Positions 8,176 to 16,224 of a DNA stretch of 64,000 nt are shown here, piece by piece (position 1 is the first letter of the stretch; every line of letters begins with the position of its first letter). Under the pieces are notes generated by a model that did no database searches, was not told where the DNA came from, and was given only the letters and a program-made list of their open reading frames with translations. This DNA comes from Pseudomonas pseudonitroreducens. Its GTDB lineage: Bacteria > Pseudomonadota > Gammaproteobacteria > Pseudomonadales > Pseudomonadaceae. Both the position numbers and the translations under genes were made by a program. The stretch covers positions 1 to 64,000 of the forward strand of contig NZ_BQHJ01000006.1 of assembly GCF_021603645.1 (NCBI RefSeq), read 5' to 3'.

Positions 8176-10482
8176 TTAGAAGTGGAAGTTGGTGGACAGC
8201 AGCACGGTGCGGCCGGCCGCCTGCGACGCGTAGTGCGCGGCATAGGCCTTGTCGAAGTACTGCTTGTCGAAGACGTTCTGCACGTTGAGCTGGAAGTCGA
8301 GGTTCTTGCTCAGCTTGTAGGAAGCCATCGCGTCGTAGCGCCAGTAGTCCGGGACATACATGGTGTTGGCCACATCGCCGTACACCTTGTCGACGTAGAA
8401 GGTGCCGCCGCCGATGGTGGCATTGGGCAGGACGTCGTAGGTGGTCCACAGGCTGAAGCTGTTTTCCGGGGTGTTAGGCATCTTGTTGCCGTCGTTGGAC
8501 GGTGCAGTGGCGTTCACCGTGCCGGTACGACCCGCCTTGCCGGCCTTGACCAGCTCGCTGTCGAGGTAGCTGTAGCCGGCGAAGACTTTCCACTTGTCGG
8601 TGATCTTGCCGCTGGCGGACAGCTCGATGCCGTCGACGCGGGACTGGCCGGCGTTGTCGTAGGTCTGGTTGGCGACCAGTACGCGGGCGTTGTCCTTGTC
8701 GGTGCGGAAGATCGCTGCGGTCAGCTCCAGGCGCTCATCGAGGAAGTTCCACTTGGTGCCGATTTCGTAGTTGGTGGTTTCTTCCGGCTCCAGGTTGTTC
8801 TTCACCGCGAAGGTGTCCACGGCGTTGCCGGTGTCACCGTTGTCCAGCATCGAGCCCGGCGGGGTCGCGGAGGTGGCATAGGAGGCGTAGATGCTGCCGT
8901 TGGGCGCCGGCTTGTAGACCACGCCAGCCTGCCAGTTCCAGAAGCTGGAGCTGTCTTCGAACTTGGTGGTCGGCGACACGCCATGGTTCTTCGCGGTGGT
9001 CTCGAAGCTGTCGAAGCGCGCGCCGACGTTGACCTGCCACTGCTCGTTCAGGTCGATGGTATCGAAGCCGTAGATCGCCTTGGTGGTGGCCACGGTGTTC
9101 AGCGGCTTGTAGTTGCGGACGATGCTGCCGTTCCACGGGTCGTGCGGGTTCGGGTTTTCCAGGCTGGTGCAGTTGTAGCCGCTGGGCGCGCCGACGATGG
9201 CCGGGCGGCACTTGTTGGCGCCAGCGCTGGAACCGGTGTTGGTGTTCACCGTATAGCCGTCACGCTTGCTGTCCTCGCGGGTGAATTCCAGGCCGGTGGT
9301 GAAGCTGTTCTTGAAGCCGGCCAGGTAGAACTCGCCGAACAGGTCGGTCTGGTTGGTCGCGGTTGTGGTGGTGCTGACGCGGTTGTTGTTGCGGCGCCAG
9401 ACCGTGCCGTTGTTGATGTTGCCCTGGCTGTCGTCGGGCTGGGTCCAGATGTAGTCCTGGTGCGCGGTGCCGTAGCGCAGGGTGTTGCGCAGGCCCAGGG
9501 CATCGTTGAAGTCGTGCTCGAAGGTAATGGTGCTGGTGTCGATGCGGCTCTTCTGGAAGTCGCGGTCCTCCAGGCCGTAGTAGTTGTCGCGGTCGACATT
9601 CACCGGCTTGTCGGGGTTGTGCTTGCTGCGGTCGGCGCTCTTGGCGTAGGGGATGCCGGAGTCCGGGGTGTCGTCGCTTTCCAGGTGGTAGTGGCTGACG
9701 GTGACGCGGGTCGGACCGTTGAGGCCGAAGGTCAGCGACGGCGCGATACCCCAGCGGCTGGCGTCCACCGCCTGGCGACCGGCGACGTTCTGGTCGTGGG
9801 TCATCAGGTTGAGGCGGAAGGCGGCGTTGCCGTCGAGGAATTCCTGGTTGGTGTCGAGGGTGTAGCGGCGGGTCTGGTCGGAGCCGTAGGTGAAGCTGCC
9901 GTCGGTGAAGTTGCCGGCCTTGGCCTGCTTGCTGATCAGGTTCAGGCTGCCACCGGCCGAGCCGCGGCCACCGAAGGCCGAGTTCGGGCCTTTGCTGACT
10001 TCGATCTGTTCGAGGTTGAAGACTTCGCGGGACTGCGCGCCGGTGTCGCGCACGCCGTCGACGTAGGTGTCGCTCTGTGCGTCGAAACCACGGATGAACG
10101 GACGGTCACCCGTCGGGTTACCACCCTCGCCGGCGCCGAAGGTGATGCCCGGCACGGTACGCAGGGCGTCCTGCAGGGTCAGCGCGCCGGTGTCCTTGAT
10201 CACCTGCTGCGGCACCACGGTTACCGAGCGCGGCGTATCCAGCAGCGGCGCGGTGTACTTCTTCGACGCGGACTTCTCGACGTTGTAGGTGGTCGGGTCC
10301 TGCTGCTGGGTGCCGACGACGGTGTCGGCGTCCAGGGACAGCACGTCCTGGCCGGACTTCTTCGACGAAGCTTCGGCGGCGTGGGCCAGATGGGTACCGG
10401 ACATGGCGGTGATCGCCACGCCGACAGCGCTGACTAGAAGGCGCGGCTTGCTGCCGGCGAACTCGGTGGATTGACGCGACAT
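8176..10482 (-). CDS. piuA: TonB-dependent siderophore receptor PiuA
   Basis: 768-residue outer-membrane receptor. A signal peptide (about residues 1–35, ending near GTHLAHA|AEASS) is followed by a plug domain (LLDTPRSVTVVPQQVIKDTG, GFDAQSDTYVDGVRDTG, FGGRGSAGGSLNLISKQAK) and a 22-strand barrel that ends with the expected C-terminal Phe. The PAO1 homologue PA4514 (PiuA) imports iron-siderophores and is an entry route for siderophore-antibiotic conjugates such as cefiderocol. It is divergent from piuC, and the shared upstream region carries Fur-box-like sites, so iron-repressed expression is expected. Confidence 0.93.
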   Translation of the reverse strand: MSRQSTEFAGSKPRLLVSAVGVAITAMSGTHLAHAAEASSKKSGQDVLSLDADTVVGTQQQDPTTYNVEKSASKKYTAPLLDTPRSVTVVPQQVIKDTGALTLQDALRTVPGITFGAGEGGNPTGDRPFIRGFDAQSDTYVDGVRDTGAQSREVFNLEQIEVSKGPNSAFGGRGSAGGSLNLISKQAKAGNFTDGSFTYGSDQTRRYTLDTNQEFLDGNAAFRLNLMTHDQNVAGRQAVDASRWGIAPSLTFGLNGPTRVTVSHYHLESDDTPDSGIPYAKSADRSKHNPDKPVNVDRDNYYGLEDRDFQKSRIDTSTITFEHDFNDALGLRNTLRYGTAHQDYIWTQPDDSQGNINNGTVWRRNNNRVSTTTTATNQTDLFGEFYLAGFKNSFTTGLEFTREDSKRDGYTVNTNTGSSAGANKCRPAIVGAPSGYNCTSLENPNPHDPWNGSIVRNYKPLNTVATTKAIYGFDTIDLNEQWQVNVGARFDSFETTAKNHGVSPTTKFEDSSSFWNWQAGVVYKPAPNGSIYASYATSATPPGSMLDNGDTGNAVDTFAVKNNLEPEETTNYEIGTKWNFLDERLELTAAIFRTDKDNARVLVANQTYDNAGQSRVDGIELSASGKITDKWKVFAGYSYLDSELVKAGKAGRTGTVNATAPSNDGNKMPNTPENSFSLWTTYDVLPNATIGGGTFYVDKVYGDVANTMYVPDYWRYDAMASYKLSKNLDFQLNVQNVFDKQYFDKAYAAHYASQAAGRTVLLSTNFHF

Positions 10483-10527
10483 CGAAACTCCCTCCCCAGG
10501 GGCTCATGAAGGCCGCGCAATCTATTG

Positions 10528-10553
10528 CAAATAAGAATTTGTATCAATTCACA
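10528..10553 (-). promoter_or_regulatory. Fur-box-like site at the piuA promoter
   Basis: AAATAAGAATTTGTATCAAT lies about 46–71 bp upstream of the piuA start. Its complement (ATTGATACAAATTCTTATTT) matches the Fur hexamer-repeat pattern imperfectly. Placement next to an iron-receptor gene supports the reading. Confidence 0.6.
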
Positions 10554-10633
10554 TTCATTACCATACGCAGATGATTTACAACTTTTACACTTTCTCCCTG
10601 TCGGAAGTAGGGGTATGGCGGTTGTACCGATCT

Positions 10634-10656
10634 GTTGCAAATCATTATCATTGGCA
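10634..10656 (+). promoter_or_regulatory. Fur-box-like site at the piuC promoter
   Basis: GTTGCAAATCATTATCATTG contains the core AATCATTATCATT, a close match to the Fur consensus, 28–50 bp before piuC. Paired with the site at 10528 it would give both divergent genes Fur control. Confidence 0.75.
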
Positions 10657-10683
10657 AATTATCGAACCTGATGGAACCGGCCC

Positions 10684-11364
10684 ATGCTGCTGCACATTCC
10701 TGGCGTCTTCACCCGCGATGAGGTGGCGCGCATCCGCGCCGCCCTGGAGCAGGCCGAGTGGGCCGACGGCAAGGTCACCGCCGGCTACCAGTCGTCCCGC
10801 GCCAAGCACAACCTGCAACTGCCGCAGGACCATCCGCTGGCCCGCGAGATCGGCGAGGCCATGCTGCAGCGCCTGTGGAGCAACCCGCTGTTCCAGTCCG
10901 CCGCACTGCCGAGCAAGGTCTTCCCGCCGCTGTTCAACTGCTACACCGGCGGTGGTTCGTTCGACTTCCACATCGACAACGCCGTGCGAGACACCCAGGG
11001 CGGCCGCGAGCGCGTGCGCACCGACGTGTCCTCGACGCTGTTCTTCAGCGACCCCGATGACTACGACGGCGGCGAACTGGTGATCCAGGACACCTACGGC
11101 ACCCAGCAGGTGAAGCTGCCGGCCGGCGACCTGGTGCTCTACCCCGCCACCAGCCTGCACAAGGTCAACCCGGTGACCCGCGGCGCGCGCATCGCCTCGT
11201 TCTTCTGGACCCAGAGCCTGGTGCGCGAAGACAGCCAGCGCGCCCTGCTGTTCCAGATGGACCAGTCGATCCAGGCGCTGACCCGCGATGTGCCGGAGCA
11301 TCCGGCGCTGATCGAGCTGACCGGCACCTACCACAACCTGCTGCGCCGCTGGGTGGACGTCTGA
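10684..11364 (+). CDS. piuC: PKHD-type Fe(II)/2-oxoglutarate hydroxylase PiuC
   Basis: 226 residues. The metal-binding triad is His96 and Asp98 (FDFHIDN) with His159 (ATSLHKVNP), and Arg169 would bind 2-oxoglutarate. It is full length for the PiuC/YbiX family. The exact substrate is not known to me; conservation beside piuA suggests a role in iron or siderophore metabolism. It overlaps no neighbour and is followed after 6 bp by the Sel1-repeat gene, with which it is probably co-transcribed from the Fur-controlled promoter. Confidence 0.93.
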   Translation: MLLHIPGVFTRDEVARIRAALEQAEWADGKVTAGYQSSRAKHNLQLPQDHPLAREIGEAMLQRLWSNPLFQSAALPSKVFPPLFNCYTGGGSFDFHIDNAVRDTQGGRERVRTDVSSTLFFSDPDDYDGGELVIQDTYGTQQVKLPAGDLVLYPATSLHKVNPVTRGARIASFFWTQSLVREDSQRALLFQMDQSIQALTRDVPEHPALIELTGTYHNLLRRWVDV

Positions 11365-11370
11365 CCCGCC

Positions 11371-12165
11371 ATGAGCTTTGTCCTGCGCCGCACTGAAGAA
11401 ATCAACGCCGAAGACCTCACCGGTCAACTCGCCGACAACCCACGACAGGCTGCCCGGCTGATCCTTGCCGGCGCCCGCGATGGCGACCTCGAAGCCCAGG
11501 CACTGCTCGGCCAGATCCTCCTCGACGGCCACGGCATCGAGCAGGATGCCGGCCTCGCCCTGACCTGGTTCGGCATCGCCGCCGAGCGTGGCCACGCCAT
11601 GGCGCGCAACATGCTCGGACGCTGCCTGGAGCACGGCTGGGGCTGCCCGCAGGATGAGGCCGCTGCCGCCCGTCACTACGCGATAGCGGCGCAGCGCAAG
11701 CTCGACTGGGCGATGTACAACCTGGCCAACCTGCTCTCCACCGGGCGCGGCGTAGAGCGCGACGACGCCCGCGCGCTGGCGCTGTACCAGAGCGCAGCGG
11801 CGCTGGGCCATGCCAAGTCGATGAACCTGGTCGGGCGCTTCCACGAGGAAGGCCTGGTCGTGCCGCGCGACCTGGATGCCGCCCACCGGTGGTACCGTCG
11901 GTCGGCCGAAGCCGGTGATTTCCGCGGCCAGTTCAGCCACGCCTCGGTGCTTGCCGAGCGTGGCGACCTGCCAGCCGCGCGTATCTGGCTGGAACGTGCG
12001 CTGGAAGGCGGCAACCTCAACTTCCTCCGCGTGGCCCGCGAGCAGCTCGCCGCCTCCATGCCGCCCAGCCTGCGGGAGCTGACCCTGGCCTACTTCCAGC
12101 GCGCCGCCGAACTGGGCGATGAGTCGGACCTGCATCACCTTGCCAAACAGATGGGTGTCGCCTGA
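11371..12165 (+). CDS. Sel1-repeat (TPR-like) protein
   Basis: 264 residues made mostly of about five Sel1-type repeats from residue 35 to 190, such as GDLEAQALLGQILLDGHGIE, ARNMLGRCLEHGWGCPQDEA and MYNLANLLSTGRGVERD. Such solenoids are protein-protein interaction scaffolds. No signal peptide is visible, so it is likely cytoplasmic. The homologue in PAO1 (PA4516, from memory) is likewise downstream of piuC, so it is probably part of an iron-regulated piuC operon; its partner is unknown. Confidence 0.88.
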   Translation: MSFVLRRTEEINAEDLTGQLADNPRQAARLILAGARDGDLEAQALLGQILLDGHGIEQDAGLALTWFGIAAERGHAMARNMLGRCLEHGWGCPQDEAAAARHYAIAAQRKLDWAMYNLANLLSTGRGVERDDARALALYQSAAALGHAKSMNLVGRFHEEGLVVPRDLDAAHRWYRRSAEAGDFRGQFSHASVLAERGDLPAARIWLERALEGGNLNFLRVAREQLAASMPPSLRELTLAYFQRAAELGDESDLHHLAKQMGVA

Positions 12166-12262
12166 CACCCTTTGACGTAATTTTCACGCCCGTCTTGCTA
12201 GCTTCGCCGGCTAACCTGGCTGCCGGAACGTTCGGCAGCCGCCTGGCAACGACGAGGCGCAA

Positions 12263-14065
12263 GTGTCGAACACATCATCTCCCGCAGCGCGCAAACGCGT
12301 GGACTGGGCCGCCCTGGGCTGGCTCCTGCTGTTCTTCTGGTACTTCTCCGGCGTTACCCAGGCGCTGATCCTGTTCAGCGGCACTACCGGCTTCGCCGGC
12401 TTCCGCGACGCGTTCTTCCTCAGCAGCCTGTGGCTCGCACCGCCGCTGCTGCTGCCGCGCTTCACCAAGGGCATCGCCGCGATCATCGGCCTGGTGCTCT
12501 GGGGCGCCTCGCTGGTGGGGCTGAGCTACTTCGGCATCTACAAGCAGGAGTTCTCGCAGAGCGTCATCTTCGTGATGTTCGAGTCGAACACCGCCGAGGC
12601 CGGCGAGTATTTCAGCCAGTACTTCAGCCTCTGGCTGTGCCTGGCCCTGCTGGCCTACAGCGTGGTCGCCGTACTGCTGTGGAGGCGCATCCGCCCGGTC
12701 AGCATGCCGGCCTATGCCCGCGTACCGCTGGCCATCCTGCTGGTCGCGCTGAACCTGGTCTATCCGTTCTACAAGCAGATGGTCACCCAGGAGCGCACCT
12801 TCGCCCAGGCCGTGGAGAAGGTACAGTCGCGCATGGAGCCGGCGGTGCCCTGGCAGTTGGTGGTCGGCTATGTCCAGTACCGCCAGCAGCTGGAAAACAT
12901 GCAGAAGCTGCTGCAGCAGAACGCCTCCCTGCCGCCCCTGCAGAACCTCAAGGACAGCAGCGGCGACGCGCCGCGCACCCTGGTACTGGTGCTGGGCGAA
13001 TCCACCACTCGCCAGCACATGCACCTGTACGGCTACGGCCGCGACACCACGCCGAACCTCGACGCCCTCGCCGCCAGCGGCCAGGGCCTGACGGTGTTCC
13101 AGAACGTGGTCGCACCGCGCCCCTATACCATCGAGGTGATGCAGCAGATCCTCACCTTCGGTGATGAGCAGAACCCGGACAAATTCCTCACTGATCCGTC
13201 GCTGATCAACCTGATGAAACAGGCAGGCTACAAGACCTTCTGGATCACCAACCAGCAGACGATGACCAAGCGCAACACCATGCTCACCACCTTCTCCCAG
13301 CAGACGGACGAGCAGGCGTACCTGAACAACCAGCGCAACCAGAACGCCAGCCAGTACGACGGCGTGGTGCTGGACCCGTTCGAGAAGGCCCTCAAGGACC
13401 CGGCGCAGAAGAAGTTCATCGTCGTCCACCTGCTGGGCACGCACATGGACTACCGCTATCGCTATCCGGACGAGTTCGCCTACTTCAAGGACCGCCAGGG
13501 CGCGCCCTCGGCACTCTCGGATGACCAGGTGGAGACCTACAACTTCTACGACAACGCGGTGCGCTACAACGACTTCGTGGTGTCGAGCCTGATCAAGCGC
13601 TACTCGGCCGCCAACGCCAATGGCTTCATGCTCTACCTCTCCGACCACGGCGAAGAGGTCTACAGCTCGGGCAACCATGATCGCCTGGGCCGCAACGAGA
13701 TGGACCCGACCCGGCCGATGTACACCATTCCTTTCATGGTCTGGACCTCGCCGAGCTGGCAGGCGGAGCACCCCCGCGACCTGCAGGCGGTGGCCAACCG
13801 CTCCTACAGCAGCTCGCACCTGATCCACACCCTGTCGGACCTCGCCGGCCTGAGCTATGACCGTTTCGAGCCGGCCAAGAGCCTGGTGAACCAGCAGTTC
13901 GCCGCTGCGCCGCGCTGGATCGGCGACCCGTACAAGAAGGACGGCCTGCACGAGTTCGACAAGCTGCCGCTGGACAAGGCCGCACAACAGCAGGAAATCG
14001 CCACCGGCACCAAGGCGCCAGCCACCGCACAGGCACCGGTGAAGGCGCAGCCCAACGAGGGTTGA
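12263..14065 (+). CDS. Phosphoethanolamine transferase (CptA/EptA superfamily)
   Basis: 600 residues with about five N-terminal transmembrane helices (residues about 15–180) and a periplasmic sulfatase-fold domain. The nucleophile motif is LGESTTRQHMHLYGYGRDT, with the expected catalytic Thr248; VVHLLGTHMDYRYRYP and LYLSDHGEE supply other metal-site residues. The enzyme adds phosphoethanolamine to lipopolysaccharide. The TTPNLD and HMxLYGY details look closer to CptA, which modifies core heptose, than to EptA, which modifies lipid A phosphate, but I cannot decide by eye. GTG start at 12263. The C-terminal tail is Ala/Thr/Pro-rich and probably disordered. Confidence 0.88.
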   Translation: MSNTSSPAARKRVDWAALGWLLLFFWYFSGVTQALILFSGTTGFAGFRDAFFLSSLWLAPPLLLPRFTKGIAAIIGLVLWGASLVGLSYFGIYKQEFSQSVIFVMFESNTAEAGEYFSQYFSLWLCLALLAYSVVAVLLWRRIRPVSMPAYARVPLAILLVALNLVYPFYKQMVTQERTFAQAVEKVQSRMEPAVPWQLVVGYVQYRQQLENMQKLLQQNASLPPLQNLKDSSGDAPRTLVLVLGESTTRQHMHLYGYGRDTTPNLDALAASGQGLTVFQNVVAPRPYTIEVMQQILTFGDEQNPDKFLTDPSLINLMKQAGYKTFWITNQQTMTKRNTMLTTFSQQTDEQAYLNNQRNQNASQYDGVVLDPFEKALKDPAQKKFIVVHLLGTHMDYRYRYPDEFAYFKDRQGAPSALSDDQVETYNFYDNAVRYNDFVVSSLIKRYSAANANGFMLYLSDHGEEVYSSGNHDRLGRNEMDPTRPMYTIPFMVWTSPSWQAEHPRDLQAVANRSYSSSHLIHTLSDLAGLSYDRFEPAKSLVNQQFAAAPRWIGDPYKKDGLHEFDKLPLDKAAQQQEIATGTKAPATAQAPVKAQPNEG

Positions 14066-14080
14066 GTCTTTGCTGATGTC

Positions 14081-14115
14081 ATGAAAAACGCCCCGCAACG
14101 CGGGGCGTTTTTCAT
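14081..14115 (+). terminator. Rho-independent terminator of the phosphoethanolamine transferase gene
   Basis: ATGAAAAACGCCCCGC, loop AA, then GCGGGGCGTTTTTCAT. It is symmetrical and could act on both strands. Confidence 0.9.
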
Positions 14116-14141
14116 TCTGCCTGGCATGATCACAGGGTCCT

Positions 14142-14215
14142 CTGTAGGAGCGAGCTTGCTCGCGAACCGCCCTCCGCAGCGGGGTCAAGGTGTTCGCGAG
14201 CAAGCTCGCTCCTAC
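14142..14215. repeat. REPIN, identical in its core to the copy at 23795
   Basis: Arms GTAGGAGCGAGCTTGCTCGC and GCGAGCAAGCTCGCTCCTAC surround the spacer CGCCCTCCGCAGCGGGGTCA. Arms and spacer are the same base for base as the copy at 23795–23868, suggesting recent duplication of this REPIN. Confidence 0.92.
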
Positions 14216-14258
14216 AAGGGCATCGTGCTCCCTGGATGTCCTCGGCGGTCTTGAATCG

Positions 14259-14285
14259 ATCGCGGACGCAGTCCGCTCCTACGAG
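14259..14285. repeat. Half-copy of the GGACTCCGTCC palindrome family
   Basis: TCGCGGACGCAGTCCGCTCC is the right arm of the family seen complete at 39410–39502. Confidence 0.75.
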
Positions 14286-14303
14286 ATACTTCTGCGCTTG
14301 GGC

Positions 14304-14421
14304 CACCCTCACCCTAGCCCTCTCCCAAGGGGAGAGGGGACCGTTCGGTGCAGGATGAAACGTCGGCAACAGCCGGCACGGACGGCTCCCTCTCCCCCTG
14401 GGAGAGGGTTGGGGTGAGGGG
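14304..14421. repeat. Long inverted repeat, CCCTCACCC / GGGTGAGGG family
   Basis: Left arm (about 14304–14339: CCCTCACCCTAGCCCTCTCC followed by AAGGGGAGAGGGG) and right arm (about 14387–14421: CCCTCTCCCCCTGGGAGAGG then GTTGGGGTGAGGG) form a large nested palindrome. Similar intergenic elements occur widely in proteobacteria. With its neighbours it fills the gap 14066–14538, in which I see no gene. Confidence 0.85.
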
Positions 14422-14493
14422 GAAGACGCAGCGGCGGACTATCCAGAGAAGACAGTTGCTCCTGCGACGGAGCACCAGCCCACCGCACACGAA

Positions 14494-14527
14494 ATGAAAA
14501 AGCCCCGCATCAGCGGGGCTTTTTCAT
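14494..14527 (-). terminator. Rho-independent terminator of speC
   Basis: ATGAAAAAGCCCCGC, loop, GCGGGGCTTTTTCAT; 12 bp past the speC stop on the minus strand. Symmetrical. Confidence 0.9.
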
Positions 14528-14538
14528 TGAAGCTGGGC

Positions 14539-15702
14539 TTACAGGTAGAACGCCTTCAGCGGCGGGAAGCCGTTGAATTCCACCGCGCTGTAGCTGGTGG
14601 TATAGGCGCCGGTGGACAACCAGTACAGGCGGTCGCCAGCGGCCAGGTTCAGCGGCAGACCGTACTTGTAGTGCTCGTACATGATGTCCGCGCTGTCGCA
14701 GGTCGGGCCGGCGATCACCACTTCTTCCAGCTCGCCCGCCTTCTCCACGTGGATCGGGAACTTGATGGACTCGTCCATGGTTTCGATCAGGCCGGAGAAC
14801 TTGCCCACGTCGGTGAACACCCAGCGCTCCACCGCGGTACGCGACTTGCGCGCCACCAGCACGACTTCACTGACCAGGATGCCGGCGTTGGCGATCAGCG
14901 AGCGGCCCGGCTCGAGGATGATTTCCGGCAGCTCATCGCCGAAGTCTTCCTTGAGGAAGCGGATGATCTCTTCGGCGTAGGTTTCCAGGCTGTTGGTCTT
15001 GGCGATGTAGTTGGCCGGGAAGCCGCCGCCCATGTTGATCAGCTTCAGTTCGATGCCGTCTTCTTCCTTCAGGCGCTCGAAGATGACCTTGACCTTGGCG
15101 ATGGCTGCGTCCCACACGCCGATGTCGCGCTGCTGCGAGCCAACGTGGAAGGACACGCCGTAGGGCACCAGGCCCAGGTCGCGGGCCAGCACCAGCAGAT
15201 CCATGGCCATGTCGGACTGGCAGCCGAACTTGCGCGACAGCGGCCAGTCGGCGGAAGTGGAGCCCTCGGTGAGGATGCGCACGTAGACCTTGGAGCCCGG
15301 CGCGGCCTTGGCGATGTTGCGCAGGTCGGCTTCGGAGTCGGTGGCGAACAGGCGCACGCCCTTCTCGTAGAAGTAGCGAATGTCGCGGGCTTTCTTGATG
15401 GTGTTGCCGTAGCTGATCTGCTCGGCGCGCACACCGGTCTTCATCACCTTGTCCAGCTCATAGATGGAAGCGATGTCGAAGTTCGAGCCCTTGTCGCGCA
15501 GCAACTCGGTGATCTCGGTGGCGGGGTTGGCCTTCACCGCGTAGTAGATCTTGGCGAACGGGAAGCAGCCGGTCAGCTGGTCGTAGGCATCGGCGATGGT
15601 CTGCTTGTCGATGACGACGAAGGGGGTTTCCTGCTTGTCGGCGAATGCCTTCATGCGCTGGAAGGTTTCGGGGGCGAAGTAATCCTCGACCTTGATGGAC
15701 AT
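14539..15702 (-). CDS. speC: Ornithine decarboxylase SpeC
   Basis: 387 residues, the length of the Pseudomonas fold-III (alanine racemase-like) ornithine decarboxylase. The PLP lysine is in YYAVKANPATE, the phosphate-binding loop in NMGGGFPANY, the cofactor site in EPGRSLIANAG, and the catalytic Cys in GPTCDSADIMYEHY. It makes putrescine from ornithine in the cytoplasm, the first step of polyamine synthesis. In PAO1 it sits beside the chemotaxis transducer PA4520; here about 31 kb intervene. Confidence 0.95.
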   Translation of the reverse strand: MSIKVEDYFAPETFQRMKAFADKQETPFVVIDKQTIADAYDQLTGCFPFAKIYYAVKANPATEITELLRDKGSNFDIASIYELDKVMKTGVRAEQISYGNTIKKARDIRYFYEKGVRLFATDSEADLRNIAKAAPGSKVYVRILTEGSTSADWPLSRKFGCQSDMAMDLLVLARDLGLVPYGVSFHVGSQQRDIGVWDAAIAKVKVIFERLKEEDGIELKLINMGGGFPANYIAKTNSLETYAEEIIRFLKEDFGDELPEIILEPGRSLIANAGILVSEVVLVARKSRTAVERWVFTDVGKFSGLIETMDESIKFPIHVEKAGELEEVVIAGPTCDSADIMYEHYKYGLPLNLAAGDRLYWLSTGAYTTSYSAVEFNGFPPLKAFYL

Positions 15703-16143
15703 GGTTGGGACTCCAAATGGCAGAACAGGTTATTCGTAGGGGTGAAGCTGAACGTCGAATCCGTTTCCCCACTTTGGTTCGCCTACTTCCCAAGGCATGT
15801 CGCCGAGCATTACCGATACCGGGGCAAGGCACCGGCTATCTCTCGTCGTCAGTACTTGAGCCGGATGGATCGTTTCCAGCATGGACGTTCGGGCGCGAAC
15901 TTTAGGACCTGAAGTTCATGAGTTCAACCCTGAATTGCCGCTTTTTTACATCCCTTTGTCGCACTGCCGGTTGACTGTTTTGGATACTCAACAAAATGCA
16001 CGGAATACCGCACAGAACGGGGCTTTCGACGGGTTTCAGCATCATCGGCCTACTGAGTTAACGACCGGTGACAGAGGGGGGAGTTCAGCTGTTCGGGATG
16101 GGTGGTGCGGGAGAACGTTTACGAGTGGGATAAAGAAGCTTTT
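15703..16143. other. Non-coding gap upstream of speC
   Basis: About 440 bp between the REPIN after opuCA and the speC start. I see no gene with family features. It must contain the speC promoter (read leftward). Composition is less GC-rich than the flanking genes in 15900–16030. No riboswitch, tRNA or terminator is recognisable to me. Confidence 0.5.
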
Positions 16144-16215
16144 GCAGGAGCGAGCTTGCTCGCGAACCTGGCCCCGCAGCAGGGAATCGGGTTCGCGAGC
16201 AAGCTCGCTCCTACA
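16144..16215. repeat. REPIN downstream of opuCA
   Basis: Arms CAGGAGCGAGCTTGCTCGCG and TTCGCGAGCAAGCTCGCTCC around a 22–24 bp spacer. It begins 9 bp past the opuCA stop and could act as a transcript-end stabiliser. Confidence 0.9.
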
Positions 16216-16224
16216 GGTAGCCCC

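Noticed and set aside
5205-8288. A 1027-codon open frame on the plus strand opposite piuB
   Set aside because: It is the antisense shadow of a strongly conserved reductase in GC-rich DNA; its translation shows no domain and is Gln/His/Ala-rich.
8182-10437. A 751-codon frame opposite piuA
   Set aside because: Antisense shadow of the receptor gene; Val/Gly/Ala-rich with no motifs.
12275-14203. A 642-codon frame opposite the phosphoethanolamine transferase gene
   Set aside because: Antisense shadow; no family signature, and it runs through a terminator and a REPIN.
14142-14421. CRISPR array
   Set aside because: Repeats are single inverted pairs of different families, without regular repeat-spacer units or cas genes.
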